From assembly GCA_963565915.1 (NCBI GenBank), contig OY751492.1, positions 992,001 through 1,056,000 on the forward strand: 64,000 bases of DNA, in the 5' to 3' direction. How positions within the stretch are numbered: position 1 is the first letter of the stretch; every line of letters begins with the position of its first letter. This DNA comes from Entoloma clypeatum (taxonomy: Eukaryota > Basidiomycota > Agaricomycetes > Agaricales > Entolomataceae). The notes beneath the pieces were generated by a model, which worked only from the letters and a program-made list of their open reading frames with translations, had not been told where the DNA came from and searched no databases. The translations under genes and the position numbers were made by a program. Below are positions 51,728 through 62,680 of this stretch, piece by piece.

Positions 51728-52013
51728 CGGAGGTTCACCCGACTACCTTGTTGCTGCCATCCAGGTCTCTCTGCCAGTATCCCAGCACCATGACATTTTG
51801 ACACAGATCTCTCCGCCAGTGCCTGTCAATTGGGCCGAGGATGCAGAGTCTCTCCCAATTGTGCCTGTCCCACCACTAACTTTGCCTATCCCATCAACAA
51901 TTGTACTCAATTCGCCATCTATTGTACCCAATTCACTGATAATTTTGCAAGCCCCCAATTTTTCAAGTTTACATTCACCATCAACAGATCTGTTGTTCTT
52001 GTTGCACTGCTGA
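51728..52013 (+). pseudogene. Possible 3' part of the GX3-repeat gene
   Basis: A frame reading SPPVPVNWAEDAESLPIVP, VPPLTLPIPSTIVLNSPSIV follows the truncated gypsy-2 LTR. Its Pro/Ser-rich style resembles the 5' part at 38600-38813. I infer that gypsy-2 inserted in the same gene, but the missing LTR end removes the target-duplication test. Alternatively it is an unrelated fragment. Confidence 0.3.
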
Positions 52014-52930
52014 TCCTGATGCAAGGTACCTACATGTCCACTGCCTTGCCATGCCCAAGATGACCACATTCATGTTCCACCACATCATTTCCATCATCAA
52101 CCAGCTTGCTATACCCCCAGGCAGCCACCACCTGATTTTTGAGACAATGTTTAACATCATGAAGATTCTGGTCTTGGGGATGCTCTTGCAGTTCTGAAGG
52201 AAGGTCTCAAGGTTTTGGTTTTGGTTCTCGAGGCGACGAGGACACTGCCATATAAAAGGGGGGAACCTGGAGTAGGGCGTAGCCCAACTCCACCATGGTC
52301 ACATGATCTAGCCAGGTAGACACAAGCCCGCCTGTTGTAGAGTAGATCTGCTACCATCTGCTTGCCTTTGCCATGCCTCAGGTGCCGCCTCCAGACCACC
52401 TCCACCTCTCCAGCATGCATTCCTCCAGAAGACCTTACATGCCTTGAGAGATGATGAGAAAAAAATCTCAGAAGCAGTCCAGGAAGAGGTTATTGCTATC
52501 CTCAATCACCAACATTAAGAACTCTCTGAAAAAGGTGGCCAATTATCAACAGCTGCAGCCTGCAGGTGCCTATCTTTCAGGTGCCTATCTTCATCCAGGT
52601 ATGTACCTGTCTTGATTTTTTGTCTGGAATGTAATTGAAAAAAATCAATCATTTAGTGTATCGTACCTCCGATCTCTTCAAGAAGGACTCTGCCAACTAC
52701 ATTTACAACCTCTCACAAGACAATGGAATTGTAATGTTGCTGCAACTCGGCTAGCTGCACCGTGACTCACAAAGTCATGGCTTGGCACATATTCAACTCA
52801 GCTTGTCAACTGAACTGATTTATTCAGCTCCGTTTGGCTCAGAAGCTGGAGCAAGCCGGTCCCGAGTCGTGGAACCAATCAATTGATTGCCAAAACAGTG
52901 CATGTTATTATATAATAATATATTTATCAT
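52014..52930. other. Unassigned region
   Basis: No recognised gene. Short direct repeats (AGGTGCCTATCTTTCAGGTGCCTATCTTCA at 52564-52593, given here as two copies of a 15-bp unit) and a CGGCTAGC/CGTGACTCAC segment (about 52745-52870) related to 30785-30870. Confidence 0.35.
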
Positions 52931-52931
52931 T

Positions 52932-53512
52932 TTATCGGCTGCCTGATATTCTCATTACTTTCTTTAAGTGTATAAGATGATCGTGAGTGTCTCTTGGTGA
53001 CAATAACATGTCATCCTCCGGTGTTTCTAGCCCCTGCGTGAAATCCAACCTCTGCCGCTTCAACAAAAACTTCAGGATTTGAAGGGCCTCCATCAGCATT
53101 GGATGGATTCGGTTCTGGTGCTTCGTGTCCATGTACTGGCATGGGTCTTGCTTTCCCTCCATCTGGATGCAGTAGTTAGTATGATGCGAGTTTTGATCAA
53201 GAAGGCACGTACATCCCAAAAATTCATGATGTCAGTTCCTGGTGGCGAAATATCTCTAAGGTATAAGTCATACTCCTCGTCAACTGTCAAAGGTGAAGCC
53301 CATGCCCGTGCTCCCGTATCGAACTGTAACATGTCTTGAAGCCCATATTTCGAAGCCATTCTCCAAACATCCATGCTTCCTGTAGCACGGCAGCTAGGTC
53401 CAGGGCCAAAGCTATCTGAAGCATGCAACAGCTCCCCATGTTGATGAGATTTGCCCATCTTACAATGCAGTGTAGTTAGTAGGGGAGGGGATATTCTGTC
53501 ATGATAGAACAT
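52932..53512 (-). pseudogene. hAT transposase, C-terminal dimerisation region (decayed)
   Basis: Two minus-strand frames carry the end of a basidiomycete hAT transposase: ASKYGLQDMLQFDTGARAWA, then EEYDLYLRDISPPGTDIMNF, and in the next frame HQNRIHPMLMEALQILKFLL followed by KRQRLDFTQG. The central block of the dimerisation domain (normally with the CERVFSS-type motif) is replaced by other sequence. It is the only hAT transposase trace here and could be related to the source that mobilised the family-B MITEs, although no TIRs are attached. Confidence 0.72.
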
Positions 53513-53717
53513 ACAGTATCTTTTATTGTGTCTGTTGCTTGGTCAATATAATCTGTCTCCCAATGCTCCTCTATCCAGCATCTACAGATTGAGGGATTGA
53601 GGACTAATAACACGGTCAGCCTGAAGTATCAAAAAGGTAAAAAATACTAACACATCGCGATCACATATGCCTTACTTTGATCCATACGCCGATAGTATTC
53701 TGTCACCCATTTCAGCC
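53513..53717. other. Flank of the hAT relic
   Basis: Possibly further degenerate hAT sequence; no feature supported. Confidence 0.25.
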
Positions 53718-53920
53718 TAGTGATTGAAAGTTTGGTTTGGTCTTGTTTTTGACCCCCAAAAAGGAAGGACCGAGGACCGCACCGGTCTCAATTTTACATA
53801 GTCACCTTGGAAAACCAGACCAGACCGGTGAGAGACCGGTCTGACCAGTCCATGTATTCAGGTCTGATGAGACTGGACCGGTTTAAACTGGTCCAGACTC
53901 GTAATATGTACTGTACTAGG
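53718..53920 (+). repeat. Segment B, composite copy 3
   Basis: Begins with the hAT-type end TAGTGATTGAAAGTTTGGTT, then GGTCC/GGACC-rich sequence nearly the same as 32837-33010, leading into minisatellite C. Confidence 0.75.
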
Positions 53921-53964
53921 CTACGGGTGTGCTACTGGATGGTGCATGCACATATTGTCTGAGT

Positions 53965-54490
53965 CTTGCCGTCTGATGCCATTGGGTGTGAGTGGACGTG
54001 TTGGGCGCAAGTGGACATGTTGGGTGTGAGTGGACGCGACACATTGGGTGTTGTTGGGCGCGAGTGGGCGCGTTGGGCATGAGTGGACGTTGTTGGGTGC
54101 GAGTGGACGCCGTTGGGCACAAGTGAGATGAGTGGGGGGCTGTTGGGCTCAAAGGCAGGGCGTTAGGCATGAGTCGAGGCCATTGGGTGCAAAAAGGGGC
54201 CATTGGGTGCTAGGGGGCCATTGGGTGCTAGGGGGCCATTGGGCATGAGTGGGGGCCGTTGGGCTCGAAGGGACGGTGTTGGGTGTGAAAAGGGGCCGTT
54301 GGGCGCTAGAGGGGGCCGTTGGGCACAAGTGGAGGCCGTTGGGCTCGAAGGGACGGCGTTGGGCGTTAGAGGCTGCCAGTGGGCACGAGAGCGGGCCGTT
54401 GGGCACTAGAGGGGCCGTTGGGCACGAGTGTGGGCCATTGGGCATGAGTGTGGGCTGTTGGGCATGAGTGGTAGCCGTTGGGTGGAGGTG
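53965..54490 (+). repeat. 20-bp minisatellite (segment C), copy 3
   Basis: About 25 units of the GGGCATGAGTGGAGGCCGTT type, with a local CTAGGGGGCCATTGGGTG doublet near 54210-54240. The minus strand is open in more than one frame. Confidence 0.9.
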
Positions 54491-55180
54491 GGGGAAAAGA
54501 AAACTGTGGGAACGTTTTGCTGACAATTGACTTATGGTTCGAGTTTCGGCGATTGCCAAAAATGCTCGGCAGTCAATGCTAAGCAATGCACATTGTCGTA
54601 ACTTGTACTCTCAATGCCCAAACCGTCAGTCCCAAAAATTATCCAGAACTTATGTAGAGATACTTGAAACCAATAGTAAGTATATATACAGTTACATACA
54701 TTAGCTATGTCTGGTAGAGAGTCTATATAGCAGAATGATGCATCGAAACACACTGTAAATCGTGATAAACAGTGCATCATGAGTTCTTTTAAACACAAAA
54801 AGCAACAATACTATTTAACCATTGCATGTGAACCTATTGAGACCATTCAAACACAATTCAAGCACTTTATAAGGTGAATATGAGCAAAATAGGTCGAAAA
54901 TTTGACCAAAATTTTTTATTTCAGATTTGGATTCTCCACATTCAGGGGATCTTATAGCACATTTGTTTTTCAAATTTGGTTGATTCATTATGGAGATATA
55001 ACACTTTTACTGAAATCTGCACATTTCATTATTTCTATCATATCTAGACTTCTAAAAATTATACAAAGTGTGTCAGAAGGTGAATACATATCCCATAAGT
55101 AGTTCTATTACTTTAAGCTATTATTAGGCTATGAGGAAGGCACCGCACGCGCCTGTGCGATGCATTTTGCGCATTGTTTA
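54491..55180 (+). repeat. Segment A, composite copy 3
   Basis: Uninterrupted copy of repeat A up to GCGCATTGTTTA, where the gypsy-3 LTR begins. It provides the empty site for the MITE at 34084-34989. Confidence 0.85.
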
Positions 55181-55509
55181 TGTTGAGGCGATGCTAAGTC
55201 AAACGACGTCGCGAGCCCAAACTTAGGAACTTAGAGTGAGGAACGTGGAAAGATGAAGAAGGGGCTGTATTGCCAAGAGACCCAGCAGGAATCTCAAGAG
55301 AACAAGCTATCGAATACAAGTGAAAGTACCCTACTTATATATGTAAATACCATGAGGCTGCGTTGAGGCAGCGTCATGCTGTGTGACTCCGGATCCTTCG
55401 CCTCCTGCTGCGTGATAATGATAAGATGTCCTCATGTACGATATGATGTAGATAAGATAAGATCGGACTAAGATAAGATAAAGTGAAAAGTGAAGATATG
55501 ATCATAACA
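55181..55509 (-). repeat. gypsy-3 3' LTR (329 bp)
   Basis: TGTTGAGGCGATGC to ATGATCATAACA, preceded on the minus strand by a GAAAGGGGGTAA polypurine tract. Confidence 0.95.
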
Positions 55510-55520
55510 TTACCCCCTTT

Positions 55521-58500
55521 CTAGATCTCGACTTCCAGGCGAAATATGATATTGTCTGGGGTGTCCATGAAATTCTCATATGGTTTAAATTCCAATCCTT
55601 CAAAGATGTTTGCACATAAGCACCGGGGTGCATTCAGGTTTAATTTAAAGAAGTCCTCCACCGCTTCCTTGGCATGTTCCAGGTGATCTTCAGGTTCCCA
55701 TGTGTTGTGGTCCAGAGTCAGACCTTCCCATTGCACTAAATATTCCAGCTTTCCTCTCTTCAACCTTGAGTCAGCGACATCGTACTCCTCTTTGCCATTG
55801 ATAACTATGGGATTTGGTGCTTGCACCTTTTGCGATTTAAATAGTGGTTCCTTAAATAATTGGACCCGTGATACATTGATAACCAGGTAAATTTTCCACA
55901 ACTTTGGCAATTTAAGTTCCACAGTGTGTGACGAAATGATTTTGGTTATGGTATAGGGTCCAATCCATCGTTCAGCAAGTTTCTTTAAGGGTCAGTTCAA
56001 CTTCAGGTCTTTAGTTGATAACAAACTTTGTCATCAACTTTGTAAATTGGTGTGTCACTTCTTTTCAAGTTCGCGTACTGTTCCATCTCCTCTCTCACTT
56101 TTACTAATGCCGCCTCCGCTTCCTCATGGATTTTCTTCATTTGCTCTGCGAATTCTTTGGCCGGTTCTGACTTTTCTGCCCTCCGAGGTTCTACACCCAT
56201 CCTAGGGTTAAACCCATAATTTACATAGAACAGCAAAAACTGAGTTGCCGTGTGAATTTTATTATTATAGGTGAACTCCGCAGTTGCCATCCATTCGGGC
56301 CAATCTGTTTGCCGATGGGAGATAAAGGATCTTAGATATTGTTCCAACTTCTGGTTGATGCGTTCCGTCTGTCTGTCTGTCTGCGGATGATACACCGTTG
56401 ATAATTTGGTTGTAATCCCCAATTTTTTATTTAGTTCCTTCATAAATATTGCCGCAAACTGTGGTCCGCGATTGATGTTAATGATTCTGGAAGTCCATGA
56501 AGTTTCCAGACTTCATCCCGATATAATTTAGCTAATCCTTCTGCTGAGACCTCATTGCATGTTTTGATAAAGTGTGATTGCTTAGTGGATCTGCAAGCCA
56601 CAACTAATACCGTGTTGTACCCCTGAGCTTCTGGGAGTCCTACAATAAAATCTGCCATAACGTGTTTCCATGGTCCAGCATGTTCTGTATTTGCTTTTAA
56701 TTTACCGGCTAGTGGTTGAGGCACGTTCTTTGATTGTTGGCATTTGTCACAGCCCTTGACGTAAGCTTTGACCATGTTTGTGATTCCAGGCCACCAATAA
56801 TTACGTGTAACTAATTCCAGGGTTTTCCATTGACCCGGATGTCCAGCGACTGGATTGTCGTGACATAATTTAATAATTTCCACCCTGAGTTCCTGATCCT
56901 TTGGAACGTAAACCTTTCCTCTGTGCAACCATAAACCCTGCTCCTCATGCCATTCCTCTACTCGTAATGTTTTTGTGTTTGTTTTCTTTAGTTCTTCCAC
57001 CGCTTTGAGCACTTGCTCATCAAACTCTTTTGCCTCCCTGATGTGTTTCAATAGTTTAGTTTCTTCTCCATTAATAAGTAGATGTCTCCGATCTATTGCA
57101 CGCAAGTGGAAATATTTGGGTTTCAATAGTGTTACATCCTCATTGTCATTTTCTACCCCCTTTCTATGGTCGACTCTTCTTGAAAGAGTGTCCGCCTTCC
57201 CCATTGAAGTTCCTGTCCTGTGTATTAATTTAAAGTTGAAACGTTTTAGATACAATGCCCAATGTGCTTGTCTGCAATTAAGCTTTCGACCTTGCATGAA
57301 GTACTCCAGGTTTTTGTGATCAGTCCAGATCTCAATCTCGTGTTTGGCTTCTTCAAGGTGGTGTCTCCATGCTTCCAGCGCTCAAATTAAGCCCACCATT
57401 TCTTTATTGTGTATGTCGTAATTTCGTTCCATGTCATTTAATCCTTTAGATAGAAAGGCACATGGCCTCCATTTCTCATCCTCACATTCCATAGATAGAA
57501 TCGCTCCTGTGGCAAAGTCCAATGCATCTGATTCTACTCTTAACTTCCGATCCAGATCAGGAGATACCAATATAGGTGCTTCCGTAAATAATTTCTTTAG
57601 CGCATCAAATGCTTCCTCCTGTTCTGTACCCCATTTCCATACCATGTCCTTCCTTGTTAACTTATGTAATGGTCCGGCCACTTTAGAGAAGTCCTTGACA
57701 AATCTCCGATAGAAATTGGCAAGTCCAAGGAATGATTGTACTTCCTTGACTTTAGTCGGTGTCGGCCATTGTTTGATGGCATCTACTTTCAAAGGGTCCA
57801 TCCGAATTCCGTCTTTCCCAATAATTAATCCCAAGAACTCTATTTCGTCTCTATCAAAGAAACATTTTTCAAGAATAGATCGTTTTCTCATAATCTTTTC
57901 AAAACTTCCTCCACTATGGTGTTGTTTATCATGGTCTGGAACGTGCTCGGGGAATTATTCAATCCAAAAAACATGACTGTCGGTTCAAAGGCTCCATCAG
58001 GGGTCGTAAATGCCACTTTCCACTCATCTCCCTCCTTGATGCGCACATTGTTGTAGCCCCATCTGAGATCCATCTTGGTGAACCTTTTCTTCCCTTTTAA
58101 CACTCCGGAATCAACGGGAGGGGATAATTATTGCAGACAGTCCAGCTGTTAATATGTTGGTAATCCTGTACCATTCGTTTCTTTCCATCTTTTTTGGGTA
58201 TAAAGAATACTGGCAAAGTTTGTGGTGACTTGGTAGGTCGAATATATCCTTTGCGTAATTGATCATCCACAAATTCGGATACTTCTTTCCTTTCATCTGG
58301 TGACAAGGGATAGACTTTGGCCTTTTTTGGTACAAAATCTGGCTTTAGGTCTATGGCGTGATCCCATGGTTTCTGGACTGGCAACCTTTCTGACGCTTTC
58401 TTTTCAAAGACTGATAGATATTCGTGATATTTCCGGGGGACAACCTGTTCCGCTGGTACTTCATCTGAGGGTTCTCTCTTAGCTGCTCTGAGCATGTGGA

Positions 58501-58603
58501 TTACTTCCTCCTCCACTTCTTCTTCATTTCCTTCTACTACTTCTTCCATTCTTCCACCCCATCTGGTCCTTGCAGTTTTATTTAAATAACATGTTCGACG
58601 CAT
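55521..58603 (-). pseudogene. gypsy-3 Pol: RT, RNase H, integrase, chromodomain (broken)
   Basis: RT starts at 58603 (AEQVVPRKYHEYLSVFEKKA, SPQTLPVFFIPKKDGKKRMV), shifts near 58100 ([40 protein letters not shown]), then shifts again near 57890 directly into CFFDRDEIEFLGLIIGKDGI. The stretch with the catalytic YVDD box is missing. RNase H has RKLRVESDALDFATGAILSM and the end LYLKRFNFKLIHRTGTSMGK. Integrase has GCDKCQQSK and DFIVGLPEAQGY, then a frameshift exactly at the second catalytic Asp (LPESLTS), resuming KKLGITTKLSTVYHPQTDRQ, TERINQKLEQY. The chromodomain at about 55800-55680 reads RLKRGKLEYLVQWEGLTLDH. Confidence 0.92.
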
Positions 58604-58646
58604 GCCACATTCTTCTGGACATCTTGATAGTTTAATCTCCGCTTTT

Positions 58647-58935
58647 TGTTATGATCGCTCTTATCTTACCCTATTATCTAATCTCATCTTTATCTTATCT
58701 CTTTATCTTATCTCATCTTATCCTATCTTGATCTTATCCTATCTTATCTGAAACATTTATCTTATCGTACCTCATGTTAGACACATGTTATTCTAGAACA
58801 GTCTTATTTACTGTGCACCTCATTTATGCCTCATGGTATTTACATATACAGTATAAGTAGCCTACTTTCCTTTGTATTCTGTAGCTTGTTCTCTTGAGAT
58901 CCCATGTGGGTCAATAGTCAGCATCGCTCCTTTGT
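58647..58935 (+). repeat. Diverged gypsy-3-type LTR fragment inserted between protease and RT, opposite orientation
   Basis: The plus strand reads TGTTATGATCGCTCTTATCTT, a long (TATCTTATC)n tract, GCCTCATGGTATTTACATAT, TATAAGTAG and TAGCTTGTTCTCTTGAGAT, the landmarks of the gypsy-3 LTR but in reverse orientation to the host element. The 3' part is shortened to a remnant, GTCAGCATCGCTCC. No target duplication is recognised. Confidence 0.75.
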
Positions 58936-59672
58936 CTTGATGGCATCGTATCACCTCTCCTTGCACATTTTATGTTCGGGCCTGTGGATGTAGTCGTCAG
59001 ACTCACATGTCGCCTCAACACTTTTTCCCAATCAATTTCTGGATTATGGTGTTTCAGCCAGGTATGTCCAACGATAATTTTAGCTTTTCCTAGGTTGCAT
59101 GCTTCAAACACTGCTATCTCCACGTGTTCTTTATACCGCATAGCCATGACTGCTTCGTGCGTGATCGAACCTCCTTGGTTAAGTGTGCCATCAACGTTAT
59201 AGACCCGAATGGGGAAAGGTAGTTCCCTTAATTTAATATTGTTCCTTTTGGCAAAGTCCAGATCAATGAACATCCCTGTTGCCCCTGAGTCCAATAATGC
59301 ATCAACATCAAAGGTGTGTTTGTCCTGCAATGTTTCCAGCGTGATTTTCATCATAAGCTCTTTTTCCAAAGAAGCAGATTGAATAAAAGATGGTTCCCCA
59401 ATAGAGTCCGTTTGCCTAGTTAAATTATCTGATTCTTCGCAACAGGGAATTAACCATTCATCCGTAAGGGCCGAACCAAGCCTCGTTTCTGAGGACTCCC
59501 CAATGATATAATTTACAAGTGTATCTAAGTCCAAATCATCTGTGCTATTTTTTTGAGTTTTTACCTTTTTGGGTTTGTCCAATAGTATTTTATTGTATGT
59601 AACCACTGTGTCTGTAAGTTTCTGAAACCATGATTTTACAGTGTCTTTATGTATATAAGAGTCTATAGGCAA
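58911..59672 (-). CDS. gypsy-3 protease region (253-codon ORF)
   Basis: Retropepsin-like aspartic protease. The active site is DALLDSGATGMFIDLDF (residues about 127-143), followed by RVYNVDGTLNQGGSITHEAV and the second motif KAKIIVGHTWLKHHNPEIDW. The last residues (after RRGDTMPSRQRSDADY) come from the inserted LTR fragment. The frame is open, but the protease is disconnected from RT. Confidence 0.88.
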   Translation of the reverse strand: MPIDSYIHKDTVKSWFQKLTDTVVTYNKILLDKPKKVKTQKNSTDDLDLDTLVNYIIGESSETRLGSALTDEWLIPCCEESDNLTRQTDSIGEPSFIQSASLEKELMMKITLETLQDKHTFDVDALLDSGATGMFIDLDFAKRNNIKLRELPFPIRVYNVDGTLNQGGSITHEAVMAMRYKEHVEIAVFEACNLGKAKIIVGHTWLKHHNPEIDWEKVLRRHVSLTTTSTGPNIKCARRGDTMPSRQRSDADY

Positions 59673-59707
59673 TTGTTTGTAACGATTTGTCAGAGCCAGC
59701 GGGGGAA

Positions 59708-60834
59708 TTACTGGTTGACATTTACAAAACCCTGCTGCCCTGCAGCTTGTCCATTGGGATTCAGTGCAGGCATGCTATTCACACCCATTTGTCCATTTGT
59801 GGCTTGACATGCTTGACACCTTGCCGTTATCTGTCTCAGAATTTCTTCCTCCTTGTGCTCATCAATTTGTTCGATCATTGCCGCTTGTACCCTGCGCTGC
59901 GGCTGCCTGCAATCTCGGGCAAAATGCCCCTGTCCACCACAGTTATAGCAGTTACCAGGAGCTCGTCGCTGGTTCCTGTCAACATTCATCGCATTCGGAT
60001 CACGTTGTTGTTGCTGCTGACCGTTTTGCTGGGGACGGTACCCCCCATTCTGTTGTTGCCCAAAGGGCCTTCCGAAATTATTCTGGCCTTGTGGCCGCGG
60101 TGCTTGCTGATTCTGGGGGCGATTTCTCCATTGGTTCCCTTGTCTTTGAGGTCCCTGCCTCATTCCTTGCCTCATGGCGTAATTTTCTTCAGCCCTTCCG
60201 ATGGCTGAGATTTCTTCGACAGTTTCCTGCATGGTGTTCTGACGTCTTCCTTGCTGAAACAATTGTTGTATGATTGAGTCCCGGGCATTTCTCTCTAGTA
60301 AGGAAATCCCATGATGATCCTCAATTTTCCCTTTGATCACCAGTGTTCCAAACTGCGTGATCCAATCGTCTGTCTTCATCTGGTTCTGTTTGAACCCCTC
60401 AATCTTTGCTCTGGCCCATTCCACTTTGGTGGTAGGGCGAAACCTTGTGGTGATCTCATAGACCAAGTTTCAATATGTTGGACAATCATTCGATTCCATG
60501 CATTGGGTGAGTTGTGTCTCCCCATACGTTCCTGCAATCGGTCCATCTAATCAGGACCAGACTGCGATACAGATTTCATCATCCCCATGTAACAAATCTC
60601 GATTTACTCAATCCACGTGAGCATTTTTGCCCACCATCCTGAAAACAGGGGTCAGGATCCATTATATTTGCCGGGATCTGCAGCTATTTCAATTCTTTGG
60701 CCTGGTCGGTGAGGAGGAGGAGGAGGTGGTGCGATGGGGGGTTCATGATGCTCAGGGAGTTCAGGGGCTTCATCCTGAAAATCTTGGTTGTCCATGATGG
60801 TGTTTTGACGGGGGGAGTGTTTTGGTTTGAACAA
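59708..60834 (-). pseudogene. gypsy-3 Gag with zinc knuckle (two frames)
   Basis: The N-terminus lies at 60834-60652 (MDNQDFQDEAPELPEHHEPP, a Pro run, and RIEIAADPGKYNGS before a stop). A frameshifted middle region leads into the 252-codon ORF from 60466: VYEITTRFRPTTKVEWARAK, WITQFGTLVIKGKIEDHHGI, a Gln/Arg/Gly-rich linker, and the CCHC knuckle NCYNCGGQGHFARDC (about 59951-59907). It would encode capsid and nucleocapsid. The first block needs one frame correction. Confidence 0.9.
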
Positions 60835-60839
60835 TAGTA

Positions 60840-61391
60840 CCTTATGTCAGGCGCGCAACCCTGTTCTGACGCTTAGGCGAAAAAAAAAATCTGAAAAGAA
60901 AACCCAAAGAACAATCTGTCTACCCAGGCAGTTGGGATGCCCGAATAGAGGAAGATCTAGGAAAGATGAAGTCCATGTGGTCAATACCCCTACGCGCGCT
61001 GGACTGGTTGAATCGAGATGTTGAGGAGTCAGGGCTTGGAACACCTGTTGCAAACTAGATGTGTACGGTCTTCTCTTCCAAACTATCACATGCGCCAGCA
61101 ACTTCCCCAAAGGTCAGATGCGTCGGCCTTTGGTCACCTCAACACGGGACGGGCTCAATGTTTCCCTATGTGTCTCGAACAGCAACGCTAGTTATAGTAA
61201 GTGCACCGAGCGTTTCTCTTCTTATCCCTGAAGTCCAGGAGGTCCCCCTTAACACTAGGGTCCGCGTATAGATATGTACTTTTGACAAAAAAGCACAAAA
61301 TGGCAAGGTTGAAATGGATGGGTTTCAAAAAGCGAAAGCGCTTGACAGAAACTTGGAAAGGATTGTCAATGTTTGGGCGGGTGGTGATGAG
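60840..61391. other. gypsy-3 5' leader
   Basis: About 550 bp of untranslated sequence between the primer site and gag. No ORF supported; it probably holds the packaging signal. Confidence 0.4.
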
Positions 61392-61401
61392 AGCTTGTTC
61401 T
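61392..61401 (-). promoter_or_regulatory. gypsy-3 self-priming primer binding site
   Basis: On the minus strand AGAACAAGCT, 2 nt inside the 5' LTR. The exact 10-nt complement AGCTTGTTCT lies at 61531-61522, starting 33 nt downstream of the first T of the TATATAA box (61564). Confidence 0.72.
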
Positions 61402-61403
61402 TC

Positions 61404-61732
61404 TGTTGAGGCGATGCTAAGTCAAACAATGTTGCGAGCCCAAACTTAGGAACTCAGAGTGAGGAATGTGGAAAGATGAAGAAGGGGCTGTATTGCCAAG
61501 AGACCCAGCAGGAATCTCAAGAGAACAAGCTATCGAATACAAGTGAAAGTACCCTACTTATATATGTAAATACCATGAGGCTGCGTTGAGGCAGTGTCAT
61601 GCTGCGTGACTCCGGATCCTTTGCATCCTGCTGCGTGATAATGATAAGATGTCCTCATGTACAATATGATGTAGATAAGATAAGATCGGACTAAGATAAG
61701 ATAAAGTGAAAAGTGAAAATACGATTATAACA
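61404..61732 (-). repeat. gypsy-3 5' LTR (329 bp)
   Basis: Same boundaries as the 3' LTR (TGTTGAGGCGATGC to ACGATTATAACA). Differences are mostly C/T and G/A. Confidence 0.95.
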
Positions 61733-62649
61733 GAGGCCTGTGATGCCACGGTTTGGGCATCGAGGCCTTATGTTTCATTGATGCTCATAACTTGGCATCG
61801 ACTGCCAAGCACTTTCAGCAATCACCGAAACTCAAACCATAATTCGACAGACAGCCAACAAAATGTTCCCACACTTCTTTTATTCCCCCACCTCCACTCC
61901 ACCTGGCTTCACTTCCACCCAATGGCCACTACCACTGCCCAATGGCTGCCCCTCGTTCCCAATGGCCCCTTCTAATGCCCAATGGCCTCCCTTCACGCCC
62001 AACGGCCCCCTCACATGCCCAACAGCCCCCTCTACTGCCCAACAGCCCCCTCTACCGCCCAACAGCCTCCCTGCGCGCCCAATGCCCCCTCTTGTGCCCA
62101 ACGGCGCCCTTTAATGCCCAGCGCCCTCCCTTTGTGCCGAACAGCTGCCCATGGGCCATCATGCCCAACAGCCACCTCTAACACCCAAGGTCCCCCTCGC
62201 ATGCGCAACGGCCGCCCCTCATGCCCAACAGCCTGTACTAGCGCGCAACGGCCCTCTCTAACGCGCAACAGCACCTTCTCATGCCCAACGCTCCCCACTC
62301 ATGTGCAACGGCCCACTCTCACATCCAGCGGCCTCCTCTCACAACCAACTGCCCCTCACTCGCACCCCACGGCCTCGACTCATGCCCAACAGCCCCCCCC
62401 ACTCGCGTCCAACGGCGTCGTCTCATGCCCAACACACATTTTTAAATTATTAGTGTATTACCATAGTTATGACTGGTTCAGACCAGTTTGGACTGGTCCG
62501 GTCCAAGCAAAATAACATGCCAAGACTGGTTCCCCCCGGTTCGGTCTCGGTATATAGTATTTCTGAGTGATTGAAAGACTGGTCTGGTCTCGGTCCACCC
62601 GTTTTTGGGGCAAAAAACTGAACCGAACCTCACCCTCAAACACTAGTTG
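61733..62649 (-). repeat. Composite B-C-A repeat, copy 4, reversed
   Basis: Reading from the right: hAT-type end TAGTGTTTGAGGGTGAGGTT (62649 inward) and GGTCC-rich segment B to about 62450, minisatellite C from about 62430 to 61910 (CATGCCCAACGGCCCCCTCA units), then a truncated segment A (61900-61733) ending at the gypsy-3 LTR. The plus-strand ORFs here are minisatellite artefacts. Confidence 0.85.
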
Positions 62650-62680
62650 TAGGCTGTCACCGTAACATTCCCAGTGTAAG

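Larger units (their letters stand above)
55181..61732 (-). mobile_element. gypsy-3: chromodomain Ty3/gypsy element, no target duplication
   Basis: 6,552 bp in minus orientation, with 329-bp LTRs at 55181-55509 and 61404-61732 that differ at roughly a dozen positions. Order from the 5' end: primer site, gag, protease, an inserted reversed LTR fragment, RT, RNase H, integrase, chromodomain. The bases outside the LTRs (GTTTA on the left, GAGGC on the right) do not match. RT lacks its YxDD segment and integrase is frameshifted, so it is inactive. Confidence 0.93.

Noticed and set aside
58660..58780. Independent microsatellite (TATCTTATC)n
   Set aside because: The same motif, shorter, is part of the gypsy-3 LTR, so it is an expanded LTR segment.
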